Shown here piece by piece: positions 1-5,361 of a stretch of DNA of 16,146 bases; positions within the stretch are counted from its first letter, which is position 1; each line of letters starts with the position of its first letter. Below the pieces are notes generated by a model that worked only from the letters and a program-made list of their open reading frames with translations, ran no database searches and was not told where the DNA came from. Position numbers and translations under genes: made by a program. Origin of the DNA: Bifidobacteriaceae bacterium (GTDB lineage: Bacteria; Actinomycetota; Actinomycetes; Actinomycetales; WQXJ01); contig JAITJY010000315.1 of the NCBI GenBank assembly GCA_031278675.1, forward strand, positions 1 through 16,146, in the 5' to 3' direction.

Positions 1-209
1 CCGTCGATGACGGCGGTCACCTGATCGAGCGAGAGCCGGTTGCCCTCGATGGCGGTGGATGAATGGACTGACTGGATGCGGTTCTTGCGCCGCAACTCAA
101 CTTGGCGCTCGGCGGAGACTCCGCCGAACTGGGCCGTCCGCAACAACACATAAATGCGGCCAACCTGATCCAGCCACTCATCTCGGGGTGTGAAGAACTC
201 TGGCAGCAT
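1..209 (-). CDS. Fic-family protein, N-terminal part, cut by the window edge
   Basis: Only the first 69 codons are visible, read leftwards from ATG at 209 and leaving the window without a stop. Fic proteins transfer AMP or another nucleotide part onto target proteins. Residues about 40-69 (RRKNRIQSVHSSTAIEGNRL, then SLDQVTAVID) look like the N-terminal region of cellular Fic proteins. S51-T-A-I-E55-G56 fits the inhibitory-helix motif (S/T)xxxE(G/N), whose glutamate blocks the ATP site in class II Fic enzymes. The catalytic HxFxxGNG motif would lie outside the window and is not seen. The start codon overlaps the TGA of the upstream ORF as TGATG, so the two were probably translated together. 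The Fic call rests on the N-terminal motif alone. Confidence 0.7.
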   Translation of the reverse strand, partial: MLPEFFTPRDEWLDQVGRIYVLLRTAQFGGVSAERQVELRRKNRIQSVHSSTAIEGNRLSLDQVTAVID

Positions 210-364
210 CAGGCCCCCCTCGGCGTAAGCGGGTTGTTCGGCCAGGTCCACTTCTCCACTTCGCCCCGCTTCTTCTCAATGGCCGCAACCGTCACGAGGG
301 CCTTGCCGAAACGCGGGTAGTTGACCAGCACGCCATCGTCCAAGTCTACGGGATCGGGCGTCAT
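209..364 (-). pseudogene. Probable C-terminal remnant of a DNA methyltransferase-like gene
   Basis: A 51-codon ORF from ATG at 364 to a TGA that shares one base with the Fic start. Residues 7-22 (DLDDGVLVNYPRFGKA) resemble the last stretch of large N6-adenine methyltransferases of defence systems, where a DDGV-VNY-x-KFG-like tail comes just before the stop. The catalytic motifs (NPPY, FxGxG) are absent. The frame stays open further upstream into the first codons of the divergent MauE gene, but that stretch shows no homology I recognise. I infer that the rest of the gene was lost when the MauE locus became its neighbour. A genuine small protein translationally coupled to Fic is the alternative. 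Confidence 0.4.
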
Positions 365-376
365 CCGCTGGGTGCT

Positions 377-382
377 TATAGT
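377..382 (+). promoter_or_regulatory. Possible -10 element for the MauE-DsbA operon
   Basis: TATAGT fits the actinobacterial TANNNT -10 pattern and lies 30 bases before the GTG at 413, inside the short gap between divergent genes. No matching -35 is seen, so this is only a candidate. Confidence 0.25.
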
Positions 383-412
383 GCGCTGGGGTGGCCCGCT
401 ATTCTTGGGACC

Positions 413-958
413 GTGACTACCACCGGTTCCAATACACGGCTGGAAAGCTGGCGGCGGGTTCAGCCCTGGGTATCGCTGGCGGTACGGTTGGGTTTGGCGG
501 CCACATTCTTGATTGCGGCCATCCCGAAATTGACCGATTTACAACGTTCGCGCGAAGCGGTGGCCGCTTATGATCTGTTTCCGCCCGCGATTGACCAGTT
601 GATTGGGGTCAGCTTACCGATCGTGGAATTAGTCTTGGCGCTGCTGGTTTTATCAGGGCTGTTGACCCGCTACGCGGCCGGCGTGCTCGGCGTGATGCTG
701 GTGGCGTTTATTGCGGGGATCATTTCCGCGTGGGCGCGCGGACTGATGATCAAGTGCGGGTGCTTCGGGCCGGGCGGCGCGCTCGGTCCGGACGAAGTAG
801 CAGAATATGGGCTGGAGATACTCCGGGACATCGGGTTCTTGGCGCTGGCCGTCTTCGTGGTGATTTGGCCGTGTTCACGGTTTTCTCTGGACAATGTGCT
901 AGACCTGAATCCCGCGCCGCGCAACGCGCGGCGCCAACTCGAGGACCAGGACCATTGA
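413..958 (+). CDS. MauE/DoxX-type redox-associated membrane protein
   Basis: 181 residues from GTG at 413. Four hydrophobic segments (about 20-40, 62-82, 87-108, 136-154) form a DoxX-like four-helix bundle. The motif KCGCFGPGG holds the cysteine pair C115/C117 and is typical of MauE-type proteins, which are thought to pass electrons between periplasmic dithiol proteins and the quinone pool, much as DsbB or VKOR do. Two DsbA-like thioredoxins follow on the same strand, which supports a role in re-oxidising them; that role is inferred. Helix 1 carries AIPKLTDL, a usual DoxX/MauE feature. No strong ribosome site precedes the GTG. A TATAGT element at 377-382 could be a -10 box. Confidence 0.85.
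   Translation: MTTTGSNTRLESWRRVQPWVSLAVRLGLAATFLIAAIPKLTDLQRSREAVAAYDLFPPAIDQLIGVSLPIVELVLALLVLSGLLTRYAAGVLGVMLVAFIAGIISAWARGLMIKCGCFGPGGALGPDEVAEYGLEILRDIGFLALAVFVVIWPCSRFSLDNVLDLNPAPRNARRQLEDQDH
914..934. repeat. Perfect stem-loop near the 3' end of the MauE gene
   Basis: The 9-base arm GCGCCGCGC at 914-922 and its exact reverse complement GCGCGGCGC at 926-934 enclose the loop AAC. It lies in the coding sequence about 20 bases before the stop and has no T-tract, so it is not a classical terminator. It might slow translation or mark an RNA-processing site, or simply reflect GC-rich codons for Ala and Arg. Confidence 0.5.
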
Positions 959-1027
959 GAACGCGTCGGGTTTGTGGGGTCTCGGCTGCGCGGCGCGCCG
1001 GGTTGCGCGCAAGCCAGCAACTGGATC

Positions 1028-1049
1028 GTGGGGCGCGCGCGCACCCCAC
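1028..1049. repeat. GC-rich hairpin in the MauE-DsbA intergenic gap
   Basis: GTGGGG at 1028-1033 pairs with CCCCAC at 1044-1049, and the CG-alternating centre pairs further with one mismatch. It lies in the 132-base gap before the first DsbA gene, about 30 bases upstream of its ribosome site. It could attenuate or stabilise the transcript. No T-run follows. The rest of the gap is GC-rich with no other visible signal. Confidence 0.4.
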
Positions 1050-1090
1050 GGACCGAACGGTGTTAGTACGGCTGAAACGAAGGATGAAGC

Positions 1091-1927
1091 ATGGCAAAGG
1101 CTAAGCGCAAGCCCCCGCAGGTGGTGGCCCGCGAACAGGCGCGGCAAGCCGCGCGACTCGAAGCCGAACGGCTCAAGGCGGCCCAAGCCGCCAAGGACCG
1201 GCGGCGCAAACTGATCGGCTTGGGGATCGGGGTGGTGCTCCTGGTCGCGATTGTTGTGGTGGTGATCCTGGTGCTGCAGGAAACAAAACAGTCGACCGAG
1301 GATGTGATCCGGCCCACCGGCGGCAACGATGCGGGCGCCATAGTCATTGGGCAAGACCTGGCGGCGGGCGGCGAACCAGCGTCCGGGGAGGATGTGGTCA
1401 CGGTACGCATCTTCTCTGATTACATGTGCCCATATTGTGGACAAGCCGAGCGGCGCCTCAAGGCCCGGCTCGAAGAATTGGCGACCGCCGGTGAGATCAG
1501 ACTGGAACTCCAGGTCCTCCCCCGCTTGGACAGCCTTTCGCTAGGTACGGAGTACTCCACCCGGGCGGCTAACGCCGCCGCGACCGTCGCCAACTACGCA
1601 CCGGCCCAATATTTGGCGTTCCATTCGAAGCTTTTCGAATCGGGTATCCAGCCCGCCGAGGGCAGTGAAGGTTTGAGTGATGAAGAACTCATCGCACTAG
1701 CTCAAGAAGTCGGGGTGCCGGAGGACGTGACGGCGCGATTCGCCGCAGCCGAATTCGAGCCTTGGGTGAGCTACGCCAACACGGAAGCGTACAACCAGGG
1801 CGTGTCAAGCACCCCGGCGATGCTTATAGGCCTCAAGGAATCCGACCTGGCAGCCGTCTCCAATCCGGTCCAAGTCGACATCGACGATGCGATCGCCAAA
1901 GTCCGCGCCGGCGAGAAGCTGAGCTGA
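1091..1927 (+). CDS. Membrane-anchored DsbA-family thioredoxin-like oxidoreductase (first copy)
   Basis: 278 residues, starting at ATG after an AAGGA site. The N-terminus is a charged Lys/Arg/Glu/Ala-rich cytoplasmic segment (1-40), followed by one membrane helix (41-62) and an extracellular thioredoxin-fold domain. The active site is C113-P-Y-C116 in the context FSDYMCPYCGQAE, and the cis-proline loop is S-T-P242-A. These fit the Thioredoxin_4/DsbA-like family that introduces or reshuffles disulfide bonds in exported proteins. The helical insertion between them (about 150-230) is normal for DsbA. A MauE-like partner lies upstream and a related second copy downstream, so the three genes probably form one extracytoplasmic oxidation operon. 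Which proteins it oxidises is unknown. Confidence 0.9.
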   Translation: MAKAKRKPPQVVAREQARQAARLEAERLKAAQAAKDRRRKLIGLGIGVVLLVAIVVVVILVLQETKQSTEDVIRPTGGNDAGAIVIGQDLAAGGEPASGEDVVTVRIFSDYMCPYCGQAERRLKARLEELATAGEIRLELQVLPRLDSLSLGTEYSTRAANAAATVANYAPAQYLAFHSKLFESGIQPAEGSEGLSDEELIALAQEVGVPEDVTARFAAAEFEPWVSYANTEAYNQGVSSTPAMLIGLKESDLAAVSNPVQVDIDDAIAKVRAGEKLS

Positions 1928-1941
1928 ACGCGGCGGCGGAC

Positions 1942-2044
1942 CAGGGACCAGAACCGCATCAGGAACCAGAACCAGACAAGCCCCCAGAACCGCATCAGGG
2001 ACCAGAACCGCACCAGGAACCAGAACCAGACAAGCCCCCAGAAA
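1942..2044 (+). repeat. 54-bp tandem repeat, nearly two units, between the two DsbA genes
   Basis: Unit 1 (1942-1995) and partial unit 2 (1996-2044) differ at a single base (CGCATC versus CGCACC). The period is exactly 18 codons. In the frame that starts one base after the frame of the second DsbA gene, the region reads as a Pro/Glu-rich peptide (GPEPHQEPEPDKPPEPHQ) with no stop until 2061. In the first DsbA frame it lies after the TGA. Such PE-rich linkers are normally part of secreted or membrane proteins, so this may be a former protein tail now out of frame, or repeat expansion in a spacer. Confidence 0.85.
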
Positions 2045-2057
2045 AGGAGCACACAAC

Positions 2058-2885
2058 GTGACAGCCGATAAGCCAGCCGCCCCAGAAGGTCTGGGGCCCA
2101 AGCTGGCGAGCTTTGAGCGGAAACGGCGCGTCGCCATCGTCGCTGCCATTGTCTTGGTGGTGGCGCTGGTCGGCGTGGGCGTGACGTGGTGGGCCGCCAC
2201 GCGCCAAAAGCCGATGGGCCAAAGCCAAACTGTCCCGGCCGGGGCGTTGGAAGACGGCGGTATTTTGGTGGGCCGCGACCTGATTCCGGGCGGGGAAGCG
2301 CCGGGCAGCGACCAGGTAGTCACGGTCCACATTGTGACGGATTTCCTCTGCCCGTACTGTGCGCTGTTCGAGCAGGCCCACGGCCAGGCTCTGGCCGAAT
2401 TGGCGCAGGGCGGCGCGATCCGCCTGGTCATCCAGCCGATCAACTGGCTGGGAGGCTTCAACGGAGAGTATTCGTGGCGGGCACTCAGCGCGGTAGAGAC
2501 AGTTGCCGCGCTCGAACCGGAGCACTTCTGGGCGTTCTACAAGGCGCTGTGGGAAAACCAGCCGGCCGAATCCGATGAGACCTCAGATCTGACCGATGAA
2601 GCGATCGCGGCGCTCGCCGAACAGGCCGGAGTCAGTCAGGCGACCGTTGAGTCGTTCGCTGAGGAACCCGCCAAAGTCTGGTCGCAATGGTCATCTGACC
2701 TGGGCCGCGCCCGGATCAGCGGCACGCCGAGTGTGTTCTTGTCCTACGGCAGTGGCACGCCGGTGCGGTGGGACGGCTGGGCCTATGAGGTGGTGGATGA
2801 ATCCGGCGGCACTGGACTTGTCGCGGGTAACCTGGAGGCGGCCTTGGCCAAGGTCAAGGCCGGGGAAGACCCGAACTCAGAGTAA
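2058..2885 (+). CDS. Membrane-anchored DsbA-family thioredoxin-like oxidoreductase (second copy)
   Basis: 275 residues from GTG at 2058, preceded by AAAAGGAG at a normal distance. The architecture matches the first copy: a short charged N-terminus, a membrane helix (about 25-46), a linker, and a DsbA-like domain with C98-P-Y-C101 in VTDFLCPYCALFEQ and cis-proline T-P224-S. The two proteins share the block before the active site (GRDLIPGGE/GQDLAAGGE, then VVTVxI), so they are probably ancient tandem paralogues, although their C-terminal parts differ clearly. Both cysteines are kept in each copy. One may act as oxidase and the other as reductase or isomerase; the sequence does not show which. 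The tRNA gene follows about 40 bases after the stop. Confidence 0.9.
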   Translation: MTADKPAAPEGLGPKLASFERKRRVAIVAAIVLVVALVGVGVTWWAATRQKPMGQSQTVPAGALEDGGILVGRDLIPGGEAPGSDQVVTVHIVTDFLCPYCALFEQAHGQALAELAQGGAIRLVIQPINWLGGFNGEYSWRALSAVETVAALEPEHFWAFYKALWENQPAESDETSDLTDEAIAALAEQAGVSQATVESFAEEPAKVWSQWSSDLGRARISGTPSVFLSYGSGTPVRWDGWAYEVVDESGGTGLVAGNLEAALAKVKAGEDPNSE

Positions 2886-2894
2886 AGTGGTTTC

Positions 2895-2924
2895 GCCCGC
2901 ACGGCCCTGGCCGCCAGCGCGGGC
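2895..2924 (+). terminator. Possible hairpin after the DsbA operon
   Basis: GCCCGC at 2895-2900 pairs with GCGGGC at 2919-2924, with a small GGCC-ct-GGCC hairpin inside the loop. There is no T-tract, so it could be a weak terminator or a structure ahead of the tRNA. Confidence 0.25.
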
Positions 2925-2926
2925 CC

Positions 2927-2999
2927 GCCACCTTAGCTCAGTTGGTAGAGCTCCCGCCTTGTAAGCGGACGGTCATCGGTTCGAGTCCGATAGGTGGCT
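2927..2999 (+). tRNA. tRNA-Thr, anticodon TGT
   Basis: 73 nt folding as a full cloverleaf. The acceptor arms are GCCACCT (2927-2933) and AGGTGGC (2992-2998), with discriminator T at 2999. The D-stem GCTC/GAGC encloses AGTTGGTA, and the T-arm ATCGG-TTCGAGT-CCGAT is perfect. The anticodon loop is CTTGTAA with TGT at 2960-2962, which reads ACA and so gives threonine. In the anticodon stem (2953-2957 with 2965-2969) the outermost pair, tRNA position 27-43, is C opposite A, while the other four pair normally. CCA is not encoded. The downstream kinase gene begins almost at once. Confidence 0.93.
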
Positions 3000-3003
3000 C
3001 ACC

Positions 3004-3009
3004 AGGAGG
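3004..3009 (+). promoter_or_regulatory. Ribosome-binding site that sets the kinase start
   Basis: AGGAGG lies five bases after the tRNA 3' end and five bases before GTG at 3015. It favours that GTG over GTG at 2994, which falls inside the tRNA, and over ATG at 3027, which is 17 bases away. Confidence 0.7.
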
Positions 3010-3014
3010 GTTAT

Positions 3015-4013
3015 GTGGGTGATGTGATGGGTCGGCCCGCCGAGCGCACCGCTGCGACGATCGCCAAGCGCACCGCCGACCGGCCCGCCGTGACGATGGC
3101 TGAGCGGCCCGCCGTGACGATCGCTGAGCGGCCCGCCGAGCGCACCGCCGAGGCAATCACGGCCGCCGCCACGTTGCTGGCCGTTCCCCCCGCCCTGATC
3201 AGGGGGCTGGAGCCGCTGGCTGGCGGGTCCACCAACGACTTGTTCGTGTTCCGCTGCGCCGGCCGCGCCTACGTCTTGCGGCTGGTTGGCGCCGGGGCGG
3301 GCAGCCTGGCCAACCGGGCCGCCGAGCGCGCCGCCTATGAGGCCTTGCGCGCCTGGGACATCACCGACGAGTTGGTTGCCTTAGATAGCGCCGGCCGCCG
3401 CATCACGGTTTTCCACGAAGGAGCACGGACGGCTGACCCGTTGGACGATGCCGACCTAGCCGTCGCGCTCAAGCTCGCCCGCCGTCTGCACACGGTCCCG
3501 CTAGCCCCGGGGCCCCGGTTTGGTCTGGGGGCACAGGTGCGGCGCTATGAACGCCTCGCGGCCCGCTCTGGCTTGCCCGCTTACCCGGACCTGGCGCGCC
3601 GCCAGGCCCAAACAGCCGAGTTGTTGGCGTTCTTAGACGGCCTGGGCACGCCTGAGGTGTGCTGTCACGGCGATCTGACCTGCGATAACGTGTTGATCTT
3701 GCCGGATGGCCGCGCCAAGCTGATCGACTGGGAATACGCTGGTTGGGCTGACCCAATGCTGGACGTTGCCTCATACTGCTTATATTCGTTTTTTGGTCGC
3801 GACCGGGTTGGCCGCGCTCTGCGCCTCTACCTGAACCGCGAGCCCGCACCTAAGGAAACGGCGCGGCTCTATGCGCATCTGGCGGTGGCGAGCTACGGGT
3901 GGGCGCTGTGGGCGCAGTGCTGTATCGCGGCGGGCGCGCCCGCCACCGGCGACCTCAGCGCCTATGGCGGGCGCACCTATGCCTACGGCTCCGCCTACGC
4001 CGCCCTGATCTAG
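3015..4013 (+). CDS. Choline/aminoglycoside kinase-like phosphotransferase
   Basis: About 332 residues from GTG at 3015, chosen by its ribosome site. The C-terminal two thirds is an APH/choline-kinase fold. It has a nucleotide loop GGSTNDLFVF (about 70-79), a catalytic loop H218-G-D220-LTCDN225, and the metal-binding segment LID238-WEYAGWADP. HGDxxxxN followed by IDWEYAG is closest to LicA/choline-ethanolamine kinases, which phosphorylate a small alcohol with ATP. Aminoglycoside or other small-molecule kinases are alternatives. The first 45 residues are a repetitive RPAVT-AE segment without homology and unlikely to be part of the fold. The gene probably depends on transcription coming through or starting in the tRNA. 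Repeat A begins four bases after the TAG. The substrate is not identifiable. Confidence 0.8.
   Translation: MGDVMGRPAERTAATIAKRTADRPAVTMAERPAVTIAERPAERTAEAITAAATLLAVPPALIRGLEPLAGGSTNDLFVFRCAGRAYVLRLVGAGAGSLANRAAERAAYEALRAWDITDELVALDSAGRRITVFHEGARTADPLDDADLAVALKLARRLHTVPLAPGPRFGLGAQVRRYERLAARSGLPAYPDLARRQAQTAELLAFLDGLGTPEVCCHGDLTCDNVLILPDGRAKLIDWEYAGWADPMLDVASYCLYSFFGRDRVGRALRLYLNREPAPKETARLYAHLAVASYGWALWAQCCIAAGAPATGDLSAYGGRTYAYGSAYAALI
3081..3152 (+). repeat. Three 24-bp in-frame repeats at the start of the kinase gene
   Basis: Units at 3081-3104, 3105-3128 and 3129-3152 encode RPAVTMAE, RPAVTIAE and RPAERTAE. The first two differ at a few bases only. A diverged copy (RPAERTAATIAK) lies just upstream at about 3033-3068. 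The array adds a low-complexity, arginine/alanine-rich leader before the kinase fold and may vary in copy number between strains. Confidence 0.8.
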
Positions 4014-4016
4014 AGG

Positions 4017-4059
4017 CACCCCACAAACTCTGGCCGCTTCGCTCCGAGATTTTGCGGGG
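4017..4059. repeat. Dispersed repeat A, copy 1
   Basis: A 43-bp element starting CACCCCACAAACTCTGG and ending CCGAGATTTTGCGGGG. The ends form an imperfect hairpin (CCCC/GGGG, CAAA/TTTG, TCT/AGA with two mismatches) around a CGCTTCGCT-like loop. It starts four bases after the kinase stop and might serve as its terminator, although no T-tract follows. It is identical to copy 2 at 16045-16087, about 12 kb away. Read in the frame shared by all copies it encodes TPQTLAASLRDFAG. Confidence 0.9.
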
Positions 4060-4110
4060 CCCCCGAGTAGGCGAAACTGGGCTCAGGTGCAAAGGCCTCG
4101 GCTCCCCGGG

Positions 4111-4173
4111 AATCCGGTGAATGAACCGGATTCCTTGGCCAAACCTGCGCTTGCTTTCCGCGTTTCCGTTGGT
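4111..4173. repeat. Dispersed repeat B, copy 1
   Basis: A 63-bp element matching 15920-15982 at roughly 54 of 63 positions. It begins with a perfect hairpin (AATCCGGT / ACCGGATT) and ends TTTCCGCGTTTCCG-TTGGT. In the same frame as repeat A it reads NPVNEPDSLAKPALAFRVSVG. Another perfect small hairpin (GAGAGC-ttc-GCTCTC) follows at 4174-4188. The shared frame at the two loci means either a coding origin or insertion in a fixed phase. Confidence 0.85.
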
Positions 4174-4231
4174 GAGAGCTTCGCTCTCGCCTGCGGCGGT
4201 TCGAGCCAAGGTCGGACCCTGCGGGTTCTCC

Positions 4232-4377
4232 GCCTATGTATCCAACGCCGTCGCCCGCCAGTTGGAGAGGGACGCGCTCGACGCGGCGATCAGTCGGATG
4301 CGAACCGCGCATGGCCCGGCGACGAGGTCGAGGTCGAGGTCTATGTCGAGGCGATCATGGCGCGGCTCGCCGGATGA
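4232..4377 (+). pseudogene. Frameshifted ribbon-helix-helix antitoxin remnant
   Basis: One frame (4232-4318) encodes AYVSNAVARQLERDALDAAI followed by SRMRTAHGP. The next frame (4318-4377) continues with GDEVEVEVYVEAIMARLAG and a stop. Joined by a one-base shift at about 4318, this closely resembles the C-terminal half of small actinobacterial CopG/RHH antitoxins (YVSEAVARQLERDAL...EHGPVDEAEV...MARLAG). The N-terminal DNA-binding strand is missing, and repeat B material stands where it should be. The gene therefore looks broken twice, by 5' loss and by a one-base deletion. The family resemblance is from memory; a homology search would settle it. Confidence 0.5.
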
Positions 4378-4445
4378 TCGCCCGACCGGAACGAAATGCG
4401 CTGGTCAGCGCCTTTCGTTCACAGCAGGCGGGTGTTGTTTGGTGA
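4374..4445 (+). pseudogene. Possible toxin-gene fragment after the antitoxin remnant
   Basis: A 23-codon ORF (MIARPERNALVSAFRSQQAG, then VVW) whose ATG overlaps the antitoxin TGA as ATGA, the usual coupling in toxin-antitoxin pairs. It faintly resembles the start of PIN-domain toxins (ALIALERxxR...), but the acidic residues of a PIN active site are not present. It is probably debris and could equally be chance. Confidence 0.25.
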
Positions 4446-4657
4446 GGTGCTCCTTTGACTGCCCGTACTGGACTGCCGGGCCTCCTCGCGCGCAAGGTTA
4501 TCGGGACTCAGACTTGATCTCCATGACAAGAACCGTAGAAGGGCCCGTCTAGAAACGGGGCACTTCCATTCGAAGACCGAGCACCTCACCGCGCACCGCC
4601 GGGAATACGGATTGCTGCGCGATTGTTTGAGATGCAGGAACCGCTCTACCCACCGTG
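4446..4657. other. Gap without a recognised gene, before the SipW operon
   Basis: About 210 bases between the toxin-antitoxin debris and the ribosome site of the next operon. TTGACT at 4455-4460 would make a -35 box, but no -10 lies at the right distance. I see no convincing ORF on either strand, no RNA gene and no further A or B repeat. The promoter of the SipW operon should lie here, but I cannot place it. Confidence 0.5.
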
Positions 4658-4664
4658 AAGGAGG
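4658..4664 (+). promoter_or_regulatory. Ribosome-binding site that sets a TTG start
   Basis: AAGGAGG, a full Shine-Dalgarno match, ends seven bases before TTG at 4672. The only in-frame ATG nearby, at 4750, has no purine-rich site before it, so the TTG is preferred. Confidence 0.65.
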
Positions 4665-4671
4665 CTTTGGT

Positions 4672-5361
4672 TTGGACACGCAACGTTGGCCGTGGCGGCT
4701 ACGCCGGTCTCACGACGCGCGGCACGCTACACCTACCCCACGTCCAACCATGTCGCGGGCGCGGCGCCGCTTCATCGCGGCGGCAGCAGCAGTTGCGCTG
4801 GTGGGAGGCGGTCTTGTGACACTCGCTCTGTGGAGTTCGGAAGTCACCATGGCCGGCGGGCCACTGATCATCAACGGCGAGCTGGTGGCCGAAGCGGGCA
4901 CCTTGAGCTGGGAAGAAACCACCCCTGATGTCCCTGCGGACCAGCGCGCTGCGGGGGCCGGGGCACAGACGCTGGCCGGTTTCACGGCGACGCCTGGCGA
5001 CTCGCTGAGGCTGACCCAACCAATCATCATCCGGGCTGCTGGGCACAACCTCGTCTATGACCTGGTGGCGGATTGGTCCAGCGCCGGCCAAGGCGCAGCG
5101 GGTCTGGCACCGGCTAGCGGAACCTATTACATCTATGACGCGGCCGGCACCGCATTGGGGACCAGCAACGGGGCCGGCACACCGATCGGTGTGCCGTTGA
5201 CCATCACTGGCCTAGTCCAAGGCGATCAGGCCCTGACCGTGGTGGTCAATGTGGACTATCCAGCGGGCACCCCTTCCTACCAGGGCACACCCGCTGCGGC
5301 CAGCCTCAGCGCCACCGTGCCCCAATTGACCATCACCGCCCAGCAGAGGCCATCACCATGA
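4672..5361 (+). CDS. Alternate-signal-peptide exported protein (SipW cargo), first
   Basis: About 229 residues from TTG at 4672. After a basic leader comes MSRARRRFIAAAAAVALVGG and then GLVTLALWSSEVTMAGGPLIINGELV. The hydrophobic stretch followed by a T-x-A-x-W-S segment and a glycine-rich I-x-x-G-x-L motif is the alternate signal region of proteins cut by SipW, as in the TasA/camelysin class. The mature part (to SLSATVPQLTITAQQ) is Thr/Ser/Gly-rich, probably all beta, with no cysteine and no enzyme motif. It overlaps the next gene by four bases (ATGA). In Bacillus such proteins build biofilm fibres; a surface or fibre role here is inferred. ATG at 4750 is the alternative start. Confidence 0.7.
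   Translation: MDTQRWPWRLRRSHDARHATPTPRPTMSRARRRFIAAAAAVALVGGGLVTLALWSSEVTMAGGPLIINGELVAEAGTLSWEETTPDVPADQRAAGAGAQTLAGFTATPGDSLRLTQPIIIRAAGHNLVYDLVADWSSAGQGAAGLAPASGTYYIYDAAGTALGTSNGAGTPIGVPLTITGLVQGDQALTVVVNVDYPAGTPSYQGTPAAASLSATVPQLTITAQQRPSP

Noticed and set aside
1942..2044. CRISPR-like array
   Set aside because: The two units are contiguous with no spacers, and the period fits codons. It is a tandem repeat.
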